Origin: UBA7330 sp043554545
GTDB lineage: Bacteria > Bacteroidota > Bacteroidia > Cytophagales > Cyclobacteriaceae
NCBI GenBank assembly: GCA_043554545.1
Contig: CP121337.1
Coordinates: 1,240,001 to 1,304,000 of the forward strand
Direction: 5' to 3'
Length of the DNA stretch: 64,000 bases
The notes beneath the pieces were generated by a model. That model worked only from the letters and a program-made list of their open reading frames with translations, ran no database searches and was not told the DNA's origin. Positions 1 to 8,581 of this stretch are shown in pieces (position 1 is the stretch's first letter; each line of letters starts with the position of its first letter). The position numbers and the translations under genes were made by a program.

Positions 1-35
1 ACAAAGATAATAATCTGGTGATTTTTGAAACTTAC

Positions 36-644
36 TTACTTAACGTCAAAATCAAACATCTGTTTGTTTTCAATGTAGCCGGTGAGCCGATCTCCAATCT
101 TTACCTGGCCGACTCCTTTTGGGGTACCTGAGAAAATAATATCTCCCTTTTTTAGTGTAAAATATCTAGATACAAATGATATGATTTCGTCAATGGGCCA
201 GAGCATGAGGCTGGTGTTTCCTTCCTGAACAGTTGATCCATTTTTAGCCAATTTGAAATTTAGGTTTTGGAGATTGAATTCTGCTTTAGGAATGAAAGGT
301 GAAATAGGAGCTGACCCATTAAAACCCTTTGCTAGCTCCCATGGAAGTCCTTTTGATTTGAGGTATTGCTGGGTGTCTCTGGCGGTAAAGTCTATACCAA
401 GCCCAATCTCATCATAGTATTTAGAAGCAAAATTAGGATCTATTGCTTTGCCTTCTTTGTTGATTTTAACAAGTATTTCTACTTCGTAATGTACCTCATT
501 CGAGTGATTAGGGATATAGAAAGGGTCATTGTTCCTGAGAATTGCTGTATCAGGCTTTTGGAAAATGACCGGGCTTTCAGGTCTTTCGTTGCCTAGCTCA
601 GTTATGTGGTCAACGTAGTTGCGACCAATACAAATAATTTTCAT
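36..644 (-). CDS. Fumarylacetoacetate hydrolase (FAH) family protein
   Basis: This 202-residue protein is a compact single-domain member of the FAH superfamily, which holds metal-dependent hydrolases, decarboxylases and isomerases acting on 2-keto acid or acylpyruvate compounds. The family metal ligands are visible as the E-x-E pair at about residues 54-56 (YEVEI) and Asp85 in GIDFTARD. The conserved AKGFNGSAP loop lies near residue 106 and the C-terminal IFSGTPKGVG motif near 168-177. The short length fits the acylpyruvase/YcgM-like branch. Its start lies one base beyond the mtaB stop, so the two genes are probably co-transcribed with mtaB first. The exact substrate cannot be read from sequence; oxaloacetate decarboxylase or acylpyruvase activity is possible. 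The family call is firm. Confidence 0.88.
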   Translation of the reverse strand: MKIICIGRNYVDHITELGNERPESPVIFQKPDTAILRNNDPFYIPNHSNEVHYEVEILVKINKEGKAIDPNFASKYYDEIGLGIDFTARDTQQYLKSKGLPWELAKGFNGSAPISPFIPKAEFNLQNLNFKLAKNGSTVQEGNTSLMLWPIDEIISFVSRYFTLKKGDIIFSGTPKGVGQVKIGDRLTGYIENKQMFDFDVK

Positions 645-645
645 A

Positions 646-1962
646 TTAATGAGTTAATATTTCCTGGGGTTCTGAAACTTCGACAAGACCATTCGAGTCG
701 ATATTTTCTAAAGTCACCGTTTTAAGTTCGTTTATCAATATAGGGTCGTATTTTGCTTTTACACGAATATAATTTTCAGTGTATCCATGCATCATTCCTT
801 CCTCAATGTCCTCTTCAAAAAGTACTTTCCCGATATGGCCCAATTGTGACTCATAAAAATACCTTTTCTTTTTTTCAGATAATGAACGCAACATATTGGT
901 TCTTTTTCTCCTTGTAGCCAGAGGAACCACCTGATCCATTTCCATTGCGGGGGTTTTTTCTCGCTCTGAGTAGGTAAAAACATGGAGGTAGGAGATATCA
1001 AGTTCATTTAGAAAATGGTATGTTTCTAAAAAATGCTCCTCTGTCTCCCCGGGAAACCCTGTAATCACATCTACGCCAATACAACAATTTGGTAGTGCTG
1101 ATTTTATGGTTTGTACACGATCTCTGTATAAATCACTTAGATATCTACGATTCATTTTTTGAAGAATTTCATCGCTTCCCGATTGAAGAGGGACATGGAA
1201 GTGTGGAACAAATTTCTTGGAGCTAGCTACAAAGTGAATGATTTCATGAGTAAGTAAATTGGGCTCTATGGAAGAAATTCTTATCCTTTCGATCCCTGAT
1301 ACTTCGTCAAGTGCTTTCAGAAGATCGATAAATTTTTCTATCCTCTTCCCATTAATGATCCCAAAGTCACCAATATTTACTCCTGTAAGTACAATTTCTT
1401 TGATATCTGTCTTAGCAATTTCATTGGCCTGAGCGACAATGTTTTCAATTGTATCGCTTCGGCTTTTCCCTCTGGCCAATGGAATGGTGCAAAATGCACA
1501 TCCGTAATTACAGCCATCCTGAACCTTTAAAAATGTTCTTGTCCTTTCACCATATGAATAAGAAGCGTTGAATCTTTTGGCTTCCTTGATTTCAGCAGCA
1601 AATACCCTGGTATGATCACCTGACACAAATTCATCGAGATAATCAAACAGCCTAAATTTTTCTGCTGCACCAAGTACAGCATCTACTCCTTCTATTTCAG
1701 CAATTTCTTTTGGCTTAAGCTGGGCATAGCATCCCATGATAGCGATGTAACTTTCAGGAGAAATCTTTTTGGCTTCCCGTACTAATTTTTTACACTTTTT
1801 ATCCGCATTTTCTGTGACCGAGCAGGTGTTGATGATGAATATGTCAGGTCGATCATAGAAATCAACTTTTTCATAAGCTCTGTCTTGGAACATCCTGGAG
1901 ATGGTAGAGGTTTCTGAAAAGTTTAGTTTACAGCCTAAAGTATAGAATGCTACTTTTTTCAT
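646..1962 (-). CDS. mtaB: tRNA (N6-threonylcarbamoyladenosine(37)-C2)-methylthiotransferase MtaB
   Basis: MtaB is a radical SAM methylthiotransferase that converts t6A37 to ms2t6A in tRNAs reading ANN codons. The 438-residue protein begins with the UPF0004 domain (VAFYTLGCKLNF, with further cysteines in NTCSVTENAD and MGCYAQ) that binds the auxiliary 4Fe-4S cluster. The radical SAM motif CNYGCAFC follows, and a C-terminal TRAM-like segment (HGYTENYIRVKA) completes the family architecture. I chose the ATG at 1962 because the frame upstream to 2001 adds 13 residues that do not match the family N-terminus, whereas MKKVAFYTLGCK does. It is followed by the FAH gene with almost no gap. MiaB is the main alternative, but the CKLN motif fits MtaB better. 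Confidence 0.93.
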   Translation of the reverse strand: MKKVAFYTLGCKLNFSETSTISRMFQDRAYEKVDFYDRPDIFIINTCSVTENADKKCKKLVREAKKISPESYIAIMGCYAQLKPKEIAEIEGVDAVLGAAEKFRLFDYLDEFVSGDHTRVFAAEIKEAKRFNASYSYGERTRTFLKVQDGCNYGCAFCTIPLARGKSRSDTIENIVAQANEIAKTDIKEIVLTGVNIGDFGIINGKRIEKFIDLLKALDEVSGIERIRISSIEPNLLTHEIIHFVASSKKFVPHFHVPLQSGSDEILQKMNRRYLSDLYRDRVQTIKSALPNCCIGVDVITGFPGETEEHFLETYHFLNELDISYLHVFTYSEREKTPAMEMDQVVPLATRRKRTNMLRSLSEKKKRYFYESQLGHIGKVLFEEDIEEGMMHGYTENYIRVKAKYDPILINELKTVTLENIDSNGLVEVSEPQEILTH

Positions 1963-2082
1963 GGAAGCGCAAAGGTAATCAAAAGACTGTTTCTTCTGCA
2001 TGAATGGTCATTACAAGCTTTTTAATGTACCCTTCACTGGAAGCAATGAAACTACCCATGTAGGTCCACCGAATAAAAGCAA

Positions 2083-2469
2083 TCATTGGTGACCTTGACT
2101 ATGTTGTTGTATTTTATGGTTCATCAAGCCTCCGATCTGTTTGGCCCGCATGATGGCTTCCTCAGATTTTTTACCTTTGAAATGCTCATTTATGGTTTCT
2201 TCCCAAAGTTTTAGCCATCGCTCAAAGTGTTCTGCTTTTAGCTGCTTCTTTTCACTCAAATCTATGTGCTTGATCATGGGGTTGCCTTTGTATTTACCGG
2301 CGCTTAATAATGTTGATTCCCAGAAATCATACATAATTGGGATATGGACTGTCCAATCAAGCTGTACGGTCTCGGTGAAAAAATCTCCTATCACATCATC
2401 GATTATGACTTTTTTATAGAATTTGTCAATGAGTATTTCAATGTCTTGCCTGGTTTGGATATCATTCAT
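2083..2469 (-). CDS. Group III truncated haemoglobin
   Basis: This 128-residue protein is a 2-on-2 truncated haemoglobin of group III (Ctb-like), a small cytoplasmic haem protein linked to oxygen or nitric oxide chemistry. Recognisable features are the FYKKV helix near residue 17, the DFW signature around 48-50, the probable proximal histidine His68 in IKHIDL, and the WLKLWEETI helix that closely resembles the WLKLFEES segment of Campylobacter Ctb. Length matches the family. It stands alone upstream of mtaB on the same strand, about 120 bases away. The precise role (NO detoxification, oxygen sensing or delivery) is not shown by the sequence. Confidence 0.9.
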   Translation of the reverse strand: MNDIQTRQDIEILIDKFYKKVIIDDVIGDFFTETVQLDWTVHIPIMYDFWESTLLSAGKYKGNPMIKHIDLSEKKQLKAEHFERWLKLWEETINEHFKGKKSEEAIMRAKQIGGLMNHKIQQHSQGHQ

Positions 2470-2563
2470 AATTGAATAATTAGATCAAGTTAAAATGGTT
2501 CCTAAATTTACACAAGGTCTTATTCCATGATTTAATTTGAAGACGTATTTACCAGTTTGTAAA

Positions 2564-5251
2564 TCACTGACCAATCAAAATAAAAGGAGCCCAGAAATAG
2601 GGGTTGTAATATTCTTCTGAGCGGAGTAAGCTAAGCTTAGCGGTACGTAGGTCTGACGCATATCCTTTATTAGGATTATTTAATGACTGCTTATAAAATT
2701 CGATCATAAGATCGGCGGTCGACTTATCTGCAACTCGCCACAATGAAACAATTAAGTTTTGTGCACCTGCGTATTGAAGGGCTCTACTCAAACCAACAAT
2801 ACCTTCTCCTTTGGCTACCTGACCCAAACCAGTCTCACAAGCCGATAATGTCACCAGGTTTGCATTGAACTTTAGGTTGTAAATCTCGCCTGAATAAAGG
2901 CTGCCATCTTCATTTGAACCAGGACACAGAAAAACCCTGGACAACTCAGGTTTTGATTGGTTGACGATGCCATGTGTGGCCAGGTGAATGAACTGAAAAT
3001 CTGATAGCTCGATGGACTTAATCATTTCTTCCGAGGCATCCGTGCCAATTGAGGCAACTGTTTTAACCTGGACATTGGAAAACAATTTTTCTATTTCATC
3101 AATTTCCTTTTTTGAATCTGGAAGCTCTTGAAGGAACTGTCCATTTTGCTCAAAAGTGACAGGAGCTGCCAACAGAATTCCTCTTTTATTTGATTCAACC
3201 CTGTTTTTAGACTTATTATAAAACAAAGTAGCTGCATAGTCATAACTGATGGCATAATGATCAATCAGGTATCTGTTATCCCTAACCTGTTTAGTTTCGC
3301 TTTTTTCACTGACGAGCGCTTCAAAAGGAATGGACCCAAGTACAGCGTCTGGGATAATGATTAACTGGTCAATTGGATCGTCGATTTTAGGTATGAGTTG
3401 ATTGTATAGCGCTGCAGAAGACATCGTAAAGGTTTCGTCTACATCAAATTTGATGGCATTTCTAAACCCACTCAACATTCGGGGAAAAGATGCTTCTTTG
3501 GATAAGTTGATTATGCTAGCTTTCCTTTCAGTGATCATGAATATATATATTCGTTCAGCACCAATAAAATAGGACACTAAGGCCGTCTTGCTATCTAGTA
3601 TTTTTTGGATATTTGGAATATTGGCCAATTTGTTGTCGTATTTGAGGTTGTAATATTCCGGATATCTTGTTTCAAGGTTGCCTATAAAATCTCTTAATTC
3701 ATTCTGGTATTTTAATAGCGCAATTTTAATTTCCTGGATGTCTTCTTCAGAGGTCACCTGAGCCAGGCGCTGTTCGAGGAATCCAATTTGGCTTTTCAAA
3801 CTATCTTCTATGATCAATTCAGCATCCGGAATTCCTGCAAATTGTTTGGCATTGGTGTCATTAATTGCAGCCAGTAACACGGATGATTTGCTCCTTTCAC
3901 AAAAGTTAAAAGCGGTATTGAGGTAATAATCCTTTTTGAATGTTCGTTCGCTTAAATATGCTGCTATGCTAATTCCATTTTCATAAACTTGGGCAGCTAT
4001 CTCTCCCAATTTAAGTTTATCAGACTCATTAAATCTGATTTGTCTGATTTGGGTGATCAATTCATCGCACTTGATTAAGGTTTCCAGAGCTCCGGTTATA
4101 TCCCTCATTTTTAGTGTATGATTATAGTGATAGGCCTCTAGAGATTGGGCTTTGGCCTGTAATGAGGTAAGAAGAATATCGGCATTGAAATAATCCCGGA
4201 TTTCAGGAAGTTTATAAATGTCAGTAAAATCCTGGTCAAACAGGTTGGCATAGATGGATTGCTGGAAAGCTTCAATGGCCATTGAAAACGCTTCGGTTTT
4301 CTGGTATACGCTTCCAATAAGGAAGTAGGTGTTTGCTACTTCAGGATGTTTCGTTCCGTAAAGGTCCTTGTACAATTCAAGTGCTTTGTTTTGATAATTT
4401 AAAGCGCCGACGTAATCACCTTTCATTTCCAAAATTCGACCCTGGTTATTCAAGGTATATGCTTTATTTGGATGCGCTGAAGAATAAAGGGTGTTGTAAA
4501 TAGCACTGACTTGATCCAGATAGGCAAGTGCATCATCGTAATTATTTTGATTTGCATTTGCAAAGGCCATGTTGCTATATACCAGGGCGACTTTTGGGTG
4601 TGAATTACCCAATATTTCTGTATATACCTTTAATGCCCGGTTAAAGTATATAATAGCCTGTAGTGGCTGATCATTTAGGTATACCCTACCGATGTTGTTG
4701 TATGAATCTGCAACAAGTATTTCACTATCTGGTGCTTTTTGTCTGATGGATATCGCTTTTTGCAAATATTGCAAGGCCAGTTCATTGTTGCCATTGGTAG
4801 TGTAAATGACTCCCAGGTCATCATAGCATTCTGCAGCTACTAAATCTGCTTCTTTTAGTGAGGCTTCTGCTTCTTTCAGGTTTTCCAGTGCTAAATCAAT
4901 TCTTCCTGATCTTAAATAGGCGTTTCCTGAAATCATCTTAGCCTTTACAAATAAGGACTGATCACGCTTAAGTGTGGCAGATACAAATTTGGTTGTACCT
5001 ATAGCAATAGATCTTGCAAGGTTGATTTCTCCTAATCCTAAATGGGCTTCTGCTTCACCCAATTTACTGTAGGAATACATCCTTGTATTTCCCTGGCTTG
5101 AGAATGAGGCTCCGGCCTCCTTAAAATATTGAAGGGCTAGCTCAAAATCACCATCATCAAGTTTTTGATTGGCTTTTTGAAATAGGGAGTCTTGTGAATA
5201 GCCACCTATTATCAACCCAAGACTAATTATCAATGTAAAAAAATACCTCAT
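2564..5251 (-). CDS. Secreted TPR-CHAT domain protein (putative caspase-like protease)
   Basis: The 895-residue protein has an N-terminal signal peptide (hydrophobic residues 4-17, ending near GGYSQ) and an array of tetratricopeptide repeats from about 25 to 350, with repeated patterns such as ALQYLQKAISI and ALNYQNKALELY. A helical linker follows, then a C-terminal CHAT domain from about 610. The two expected catalytic residues are present: His760 in HLATHG and Cys805 in LSACETG, 45 residues apart. CHAT domains belong to the caspase-like (clan CD) peptidases. Export implies action in the periplasm or at the surface, unlike the cytoplasmic CRISPR-linked TPR-CHAT proteins. It starts two bases after the stop of the upstream outer-membrane gene at 5254-6201, so the two form an operon. 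Its substrate is unknown. Confidence 0.9.
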   Translation of the reverse strand: MRYFFTLIISLGLIIGGYSQDSLFQKANQKLDDGDFELALQYFKEAGASFSSQGNTRMYSYSKLGEAEAHLGLGEINLARSIAIGTTKFVSATLKRDQSLFVKAKMISGNAYLRSGRIDLALENLKEAEASLKEADLVAAECYDDLGVIYTTNGNNELALQYLQKAISIRQKAPDSEILVADSYNNIGRVYLNDQPLQAIIYFNRALKVYTEILGNSHPKVALVYSNMAFANANQNNYDDALAYLDQVSAIYNTLYSSAHPNKAYTLNNQGRILEMKGDYVGALNYQNKALELYKDLYGTKHPEVANTYFLIGSVYQKTEAFSMAIEAFQQSIYANLFDQDFTDIYKLPEIRDYFNADILLTSLQAKAQSLEAYHYNHTLKMRDITGALETLIKCDELITQIRQIRFNESDKLKLGEIAAQVYENGISIAAYLSERTFKKDYYLNTAFNFCERSKSSVLLAAINDTNAKQFAGIPDAELIIEDSLKSQIGFLEQRLAQVTSEEDIQEIKIALLKYQNELRDFIGNLETRYPEYYNLKYDNKLANIPNIQKILDSKTALVSYFIGAERIYIFMITERKASIINLSKEASFPRMLSGFRNAIKFDVDETFTMSSAALYNQLIPKIDDPIDQLIIIPDAVLGSIPFEALVSEKSETKQVRDNRYLIDHYAISYDYAATLFYNKSKNRVESNKRGILLAAPVTFEQNGQFLQELPDSKKEIDEIEKLFSNVQVKTVASIGTDASEEMIKSIELSDFQFIHLATHGIVNQSKPELSRVFLCPGSNEDGSLYSGEIYNLKFNANLVTLSACETGLGQVAKGEGIVGLSRALQYAGAQNLIVSLWRVADKSTADLMIEFYKQSLNNPNKGYASDLRTAKLSLLRSEEYYNPYFWAPFILIGQ

Positions 5252-5253
5252 AA

Positions 5254-6201
5254 TTAGAATCGATAGATATAACTAATAGTCTGAATTGCATGTCTCGTCA
5301 AGCCATCAGGGTTTACTTTTCTTTGAGTGATCTTATGACCAAATAATACCTTGACGCTATTGTTCACATTGAAACGGTAGCCAGCACCAGCGAGTGCAGA
5401 AAGTGCCATTCCGGTGGTGTTGTCAACCCTTACTCTTTGATCTGAATTAAAATCGTATATTTCATCCTTTGTGATACGATAAATAGGCAATAAGCCCACG
5501 TTGAAATTGAAGTTGGTAAACCGAAAGTTTCTTTCTACCCTCAGCATAATATCTGTTCCTCTTTTGAGGTTATTTGATAACGGATATTCTCTGAGATATT
5601 CATTACTAGGATAACCAGACCATTGACCCCATCTAAAATCATTTTCGTTTGCGGTCAGTGGAATTTGGATGCCAGTTGCGATCAACCAATCATTGTTGAT
5701 GATGGCAGCGCCTGCCACAATATCATAACTACCCAGGCTGACCTGCTGGTACATGGGAAAGTCACTGGCAGGGCCAAATTCATTTTCCTTTCTCTCAATG
5801 TCAGACTTTCCGCTTGGTATCTTAGTGCCTAATGTTGCGCTCATGGAGAAATTTTCCTTGTTGACTAATTGGCGCGTCCAGCTTAAGGATATATCACTCA
5901 TTCCTGAGGTTTTACCAAAATTACCGGTGGTTGTTTGATAGGGAACCTTGACCTGTAAAAAATTCAGATCATTCACGCCTATGGTTAGGTCAGCAGTATA
6001 CACACTAACTATTGGGGTTAATGTAGTGCTTCCCCGGTATGCGCTGATCTCAAGTGATCTTAACTTCAGGTTTATTTGTTTCGAATAAGCCTGATCTGGC
6101 TTCATAGCACCCATGGTACAAAAACCAGCGTCACTACATCCCTGAGCAAATAGCTGATTATTAATTAATAAGGCTAGTAATAGAAATAGGTATTTATACA
6201 T
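5254..6201 (-). CDS. Predicted outer-membrane beta-barrel protein, CHAT-operon partner
   Basis: This 315-residue protein has a clear signal peptide (MYKYLFLLLALLINN, cleavage near LFAQG). The mature part is rich in alternating aromatic and polar segments typical of beta strands, and it ends in ISYIYRF, an aromatic C-terminus typical of outer-membrane barrels. Two cysteines just after the cleavage site (GCSDAGFC) could form a disulfide. The general look resembles porin or transporter-like barrel families of Bacteroidota, but I do not recognise a named family. It is the first gene of a two-gene unit with the downstream TPR-CHAT gene, spaced by two bases, which suggests a joint function at the envelope. 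It diverges from the lipoprotein gene at 6354. Confidence 0.72.
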   Translation of the reverse strand: MYKYLFLLLALLINNQLFAQGCSDAGFCTMGAMKPDQAYSKQINLKLRSLEISAYRGSTTLTPIVSVYTADLTIGVNDLNFLQVKVPYQTTTGNFGKTSGMSDISLSWTRQLVNKENFSMSATLGTKIPSGKSDIERKENEFGPASDFPMYQQVSLGSYDIVAGAAIINNDWLIATGIQIPLTANENDFRWGQWSGYPSNEYLREYPLSNNLKRGTDIMLRVERNFRFTNFNFNVGLLPIYRITKDEIYDFNSDQRVRVDNTTGMALSALAGAGYRFNVNNSVKVLFGHKITQRKVNPDGLTRHAIQTISYIYRF

Positions 6202-6353
6202 ATGACCGGTAACTGAATCAGTAAATTAACTCGAAATCTACATATTAAGATAAAAATACTATTAATACTAAAAAAAATCCTTTACCCAATTAAACCTTAA
6301 TGTCTTTTACCTGTCAAAGCACCGAAATCAATTAGAACCAAATTTACAATACG

Positions 6354-7202
6354 ATGAAAAAAGTAATAATTAAAGTGATGACAGTAGGAGTATTATTTTC
6401 ACTGTTTTTATCAGCCTGTCAAAATGAAGATGAAGGTGCAAGTCCAGACATTTCTTCCTTTGATGTGGAATCTGAAGCTGCATTAGAATCTACTTTTGAA
6501 GAAGTGGACTTGCTGGCAGACGCCGGTATGGAGACCCTGGATGAGACAGTCACTGGTAGGTTTACCAGAGACGCGATTCTGGACTGTGCAGACGTTACAA
6601 AAGACACCGTAAATCAAATCATTACCATTGACTTTGGGGATGGGTGTGAAGGACCTAACGGGGTAATTAAAAGTGGTATGATTATCATAGCTTATGATGG
6701 TAGGATGAAACAGGTGGGATCATTTAGGGAAATCACTTTTGAAGATTTTTATGTTGACGGTATCCATGTTGAAGGTGTAAGAAAAGTGACGAATGTCACT
6801 GACTCAGAAAATGCTGAAAATTCAATCAGTTTTGAGATTATACTTGAGGGTGGTAAGATCACTTTCCCTGATGAAACTTTTGCTACTAGGGAAGTCAGTC
6901 ATTTGCGCACCTTATTCTTTCACAGCGATCGCAGAGAAAACTATGCTACTTTAGATGGATCGGCGAGCGGCGTGAATTTAAAAGGTAATGACTATGAGAT
7001 AAATATCATAGAGACTTTAATCTTCAAAAGAGGTTGCAGGGATGGCAGAATCGTAATACCTGTACAGGGAGTAAAAGAAATAACAGTAGGTGAAAGAAAT
7101 GCGATCATTGACTATGGTGATGGAACTTGTGACAATGAAGCAAGCATTACTTCAGAAGGGGAGACCGTAATTAGAACTATCAGACCAAGAGGAAGGCAAT
7201 AA
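6354..7202 (+). CDS. Hypothetical secreted lipoprotein
   Basis: The 282-residue product starts with a lipoprotein signal peptide whose lipobox is LSAC, with the modified cysteine at residue 22, followed by an acidic linker (QNEDEG). The mature part contains predicted beta-rich segments with FGDGCEGPNG and YGDGTCDNEA repeats near residues 95-104 and 252-261, each with a cysteine, suggesting two related halves of a beta-sandwich. I do not recognise a functional family. The gene diverges from the CHAT operon across a 152-base gap and ends before a good intrinsic terminator. A surface or periplasmic role is inferred from the lipobox only. Confidence 0.75.
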   Translation: MKKVIIKVMTVGVLFSLFLSACQNEDEGASPDISSFDVESEAALESTFEEVDLLADAGMETLDETVTGRFTRDAILDCADVTKDTVNQIITIDFGDGCEGPNGVIKSGMIIIAYDGRMKQVGSFREITFEDFYVDGIHVEGVRKVTNVTDSENAENSISFEIILEGGKITFPDETFATREVSHLRTLFFHSDRRENYATLDGSASGVNLKGNDYEINIIETLIFKRGCRDGRIVIPVQGVKEITVGERNAIIDYGDGTCDNEASITSEGETVIRTIRPRGRQ

Positions 7203-7225
7203 GTGTTATTTTATATATCAGGTGA

Positions 7226-7257
7226 AAGGTCGTATCCTCGGGTATGGCCTTTTTTAT
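7226..7257 (+). terminator. Rho-independent terminator of the lipoprotein gene
   Basis: An approximately 11-pair stem (arms AAGGTCGTATC and GGTATGGCCTT, with some G-T pairs) is followed by a T run. It lies 24 bases after the lipoprotein stop codon and just before the convergent DUF4159 gene. Confidence 0.7.
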
Positions 7258-7267
7258 TGAGCATACA

Positions 7268-7924
7268 TCAGTCGTCGCTTCCTGTAAAGACATAAGAAAT
7301 GATATTAGCACCCATTTGTAAAGCCTGCTGTCGGATTTCTTCAGGGTCATTATAAATGCTTTTATCTTCCCAGCCATTTCCCAAATCACTTTCGTATGAG
7401 TAAAAGCAAACCAGCCTTCCCTCATAAAATAACCCAAAACCCTGAGGAGGTAAACCATCATGTTCATGCACCTTGGGAAGCCCATTTGTGAATTGATACT
7501 TTTGATGATATATCGGATGGCTAAAAGGAATTTCCACAAAATTAAGGTTAGGAAAGACTTTTTTGATTTCAACCCGAATAAACTGATCAAGTCCGTAATT
7601 GTCATCGATATGTAGAAAGCCTCCTGATATAAGGTATTTTCTTAGGTTCTCAGCTTGTTGATCACTAAAGACCACATTTCCATGTCCGGTCATATATACA
7701 TATGGGAAGGTAAAGAGGTCTGGACTTCCTACCTCAACGACCTCCTCGTTTCTAGCTATGTCTGTACCTAAATGTTGATTGCAAAATGCAATAAGGTTGG
7801 GTAGGGCAGTTTTATTGGCATACCAATCTCCACCTCCATCATATTTAAGCTGAGCAATTCTTAATGGTTGCCCAACCGCTATACTAGTGATAGTAATTAA
7901 TAGACCTGCTATGATGAGCTTCAT
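7268..7924 (-). CDS. DUF4159 domain-containing protein
   Basis: This 218-residue protein has a signal peptide (residues 1-18, ending AVGQP) and then a single DUF4159 domain. The domain is recognisable from the opening RIAQLKYDGGGDWYANKTAL, the FPYVYMTGHG segment and the GGFLHIDDNYG motif typical of this glutamine-amidotransferase-like fold. The family's biochemical role is not established; members are common next to gliding, MoxR or von Willebrand-type genes, none of which is present here. It is the last gene of a minus-strand cluster behind the HAD phosphatase, with a gap of six bases. Start and length fit the family. Confidence 0.85.
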   Translation of the reverse strand: MKLIIAGLLITITSIAVGQPLRIAQLKYDGGGDWYANKTALPNLIAFCNQHLGTDIARNEEVVEVGSPDLFTFPYVYMTGHGNVVFSDQQAENLRKYLISGGFLHIDDNYGLDQFIRVEIKKVFPNLNFVEIPFSHPIYHQKYQFTNGLPKVHEHDGLPPQGFGLFYEGRLVCFYSYESDLGNGWEDKSIYNDPEEIRQQALQMGANIISYVFTGSDD

Positions 7925-7930
7925 AGTTCT

Positions 7931-8581
7931 TTAACTCAATACTCCCATAATCTGTTCCATTCCGAATCCTTCGAAGTTGTCAATGATTAAATCAGCAGTT
8001 AATTCTTCTCTTGGATGTGAGGTTGCCAGTGCCACTACTTTCGCCCCGGCGGCTTTTCCAGCTGTGATACCTGATATCGCGTCCTCAAACACGATGCAAT
8101 TCGCAGGTTCTCTATCTGCTGCCTTTGCGCATTTGAGGTATATTTCAGGGTCTGGCTTTCCTTTCGTAACTGCTCTCTCATCCAGAATGTCTACGAAATA
8201 ATTTCTAAGATCCAAACGGTCTATTGTAAACTCAACATTGGCAAGAGGTGCAGAGGTACCTACTACCATGGGAATGCCTTCTTTTTTAGCCAGCTCTAAA
8301 AAGGCCAAAAGCCCAGCATTAGGAGTTATTAGGTCCCTGTACAACTCCCGATAAGTAGCCTCTTTTTCTTCGCCCAGATGTTTGATATCGCTTTCAGGAA
8401 GGTCTTTGAATACTGTTTTTATGAGCTCGGTAATTGTTCTGCCGTTCATCTTTTCTTTGTAGTATTCAGTTGATATTTCAACACCATATTTTTTCCCTAA
8501 TTTTTTCCATGCCAGAAAATGGTATTCATTGTTATCAACAATAACCCCGTCCATATCGAAGATTAATCCTATTTGCTTCAT
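7931..8581 (-). CDS. HAD-superfamily phosphatase, beta-phosphoglucomutase-like
   Basis: This 216-residue protein is a haloacid dehalogenase hydrolase with a helical cap. The nucleophile motif is FDMDGVIVDN with Asp9 and Asp11. Motif II is the GTSAP segment near 118, and the later KGKPDPEIYLKCA and FEDAISGI segments carry the conserved lysine and the acidic pair. The overall pattern fits beta-phosphoglucomutase or sugar-phosphate phosphatase relatives. Its start overlaps the stop of the upstream PafA-like phosphatase by four bases (ATGA), so translation is probably coupled. The substrate is unknown; a sugar or polyol phosphate is the usual family substrate. Confidence 0.9.
   Translation of the reverse strand: MKQIGLIFDMDGVIVDNNEYHFLAWKKLGKKYGVEISTEYYKEKMNGRTITELIKTVFKDLPESDIKHLGEEKEATYRELYRDLITPNAGLLAFLELAKKEGIPMVVGTSAPLANVEFTIDRLDLRNYFVDILDERAVTKGKPDPEIYLKCAKAADREPANCIVFEDAISGITAGKAAGAKVVALATSHPREELTADLIIDNFEGFGMEQIMGVLS

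Noticed and set aside
1..35. Sequence before the first gene
   Set aside because: Only the 3' flank of the FAH gene; no readable element in 35 bases.
2564..5251. TPR-CHAT protein as a CRISPR-linked (Craspase-like) effector
   Set aside because: It has a signal peptide and there is no cas gene or CRISPR repeat anywhere in the window.
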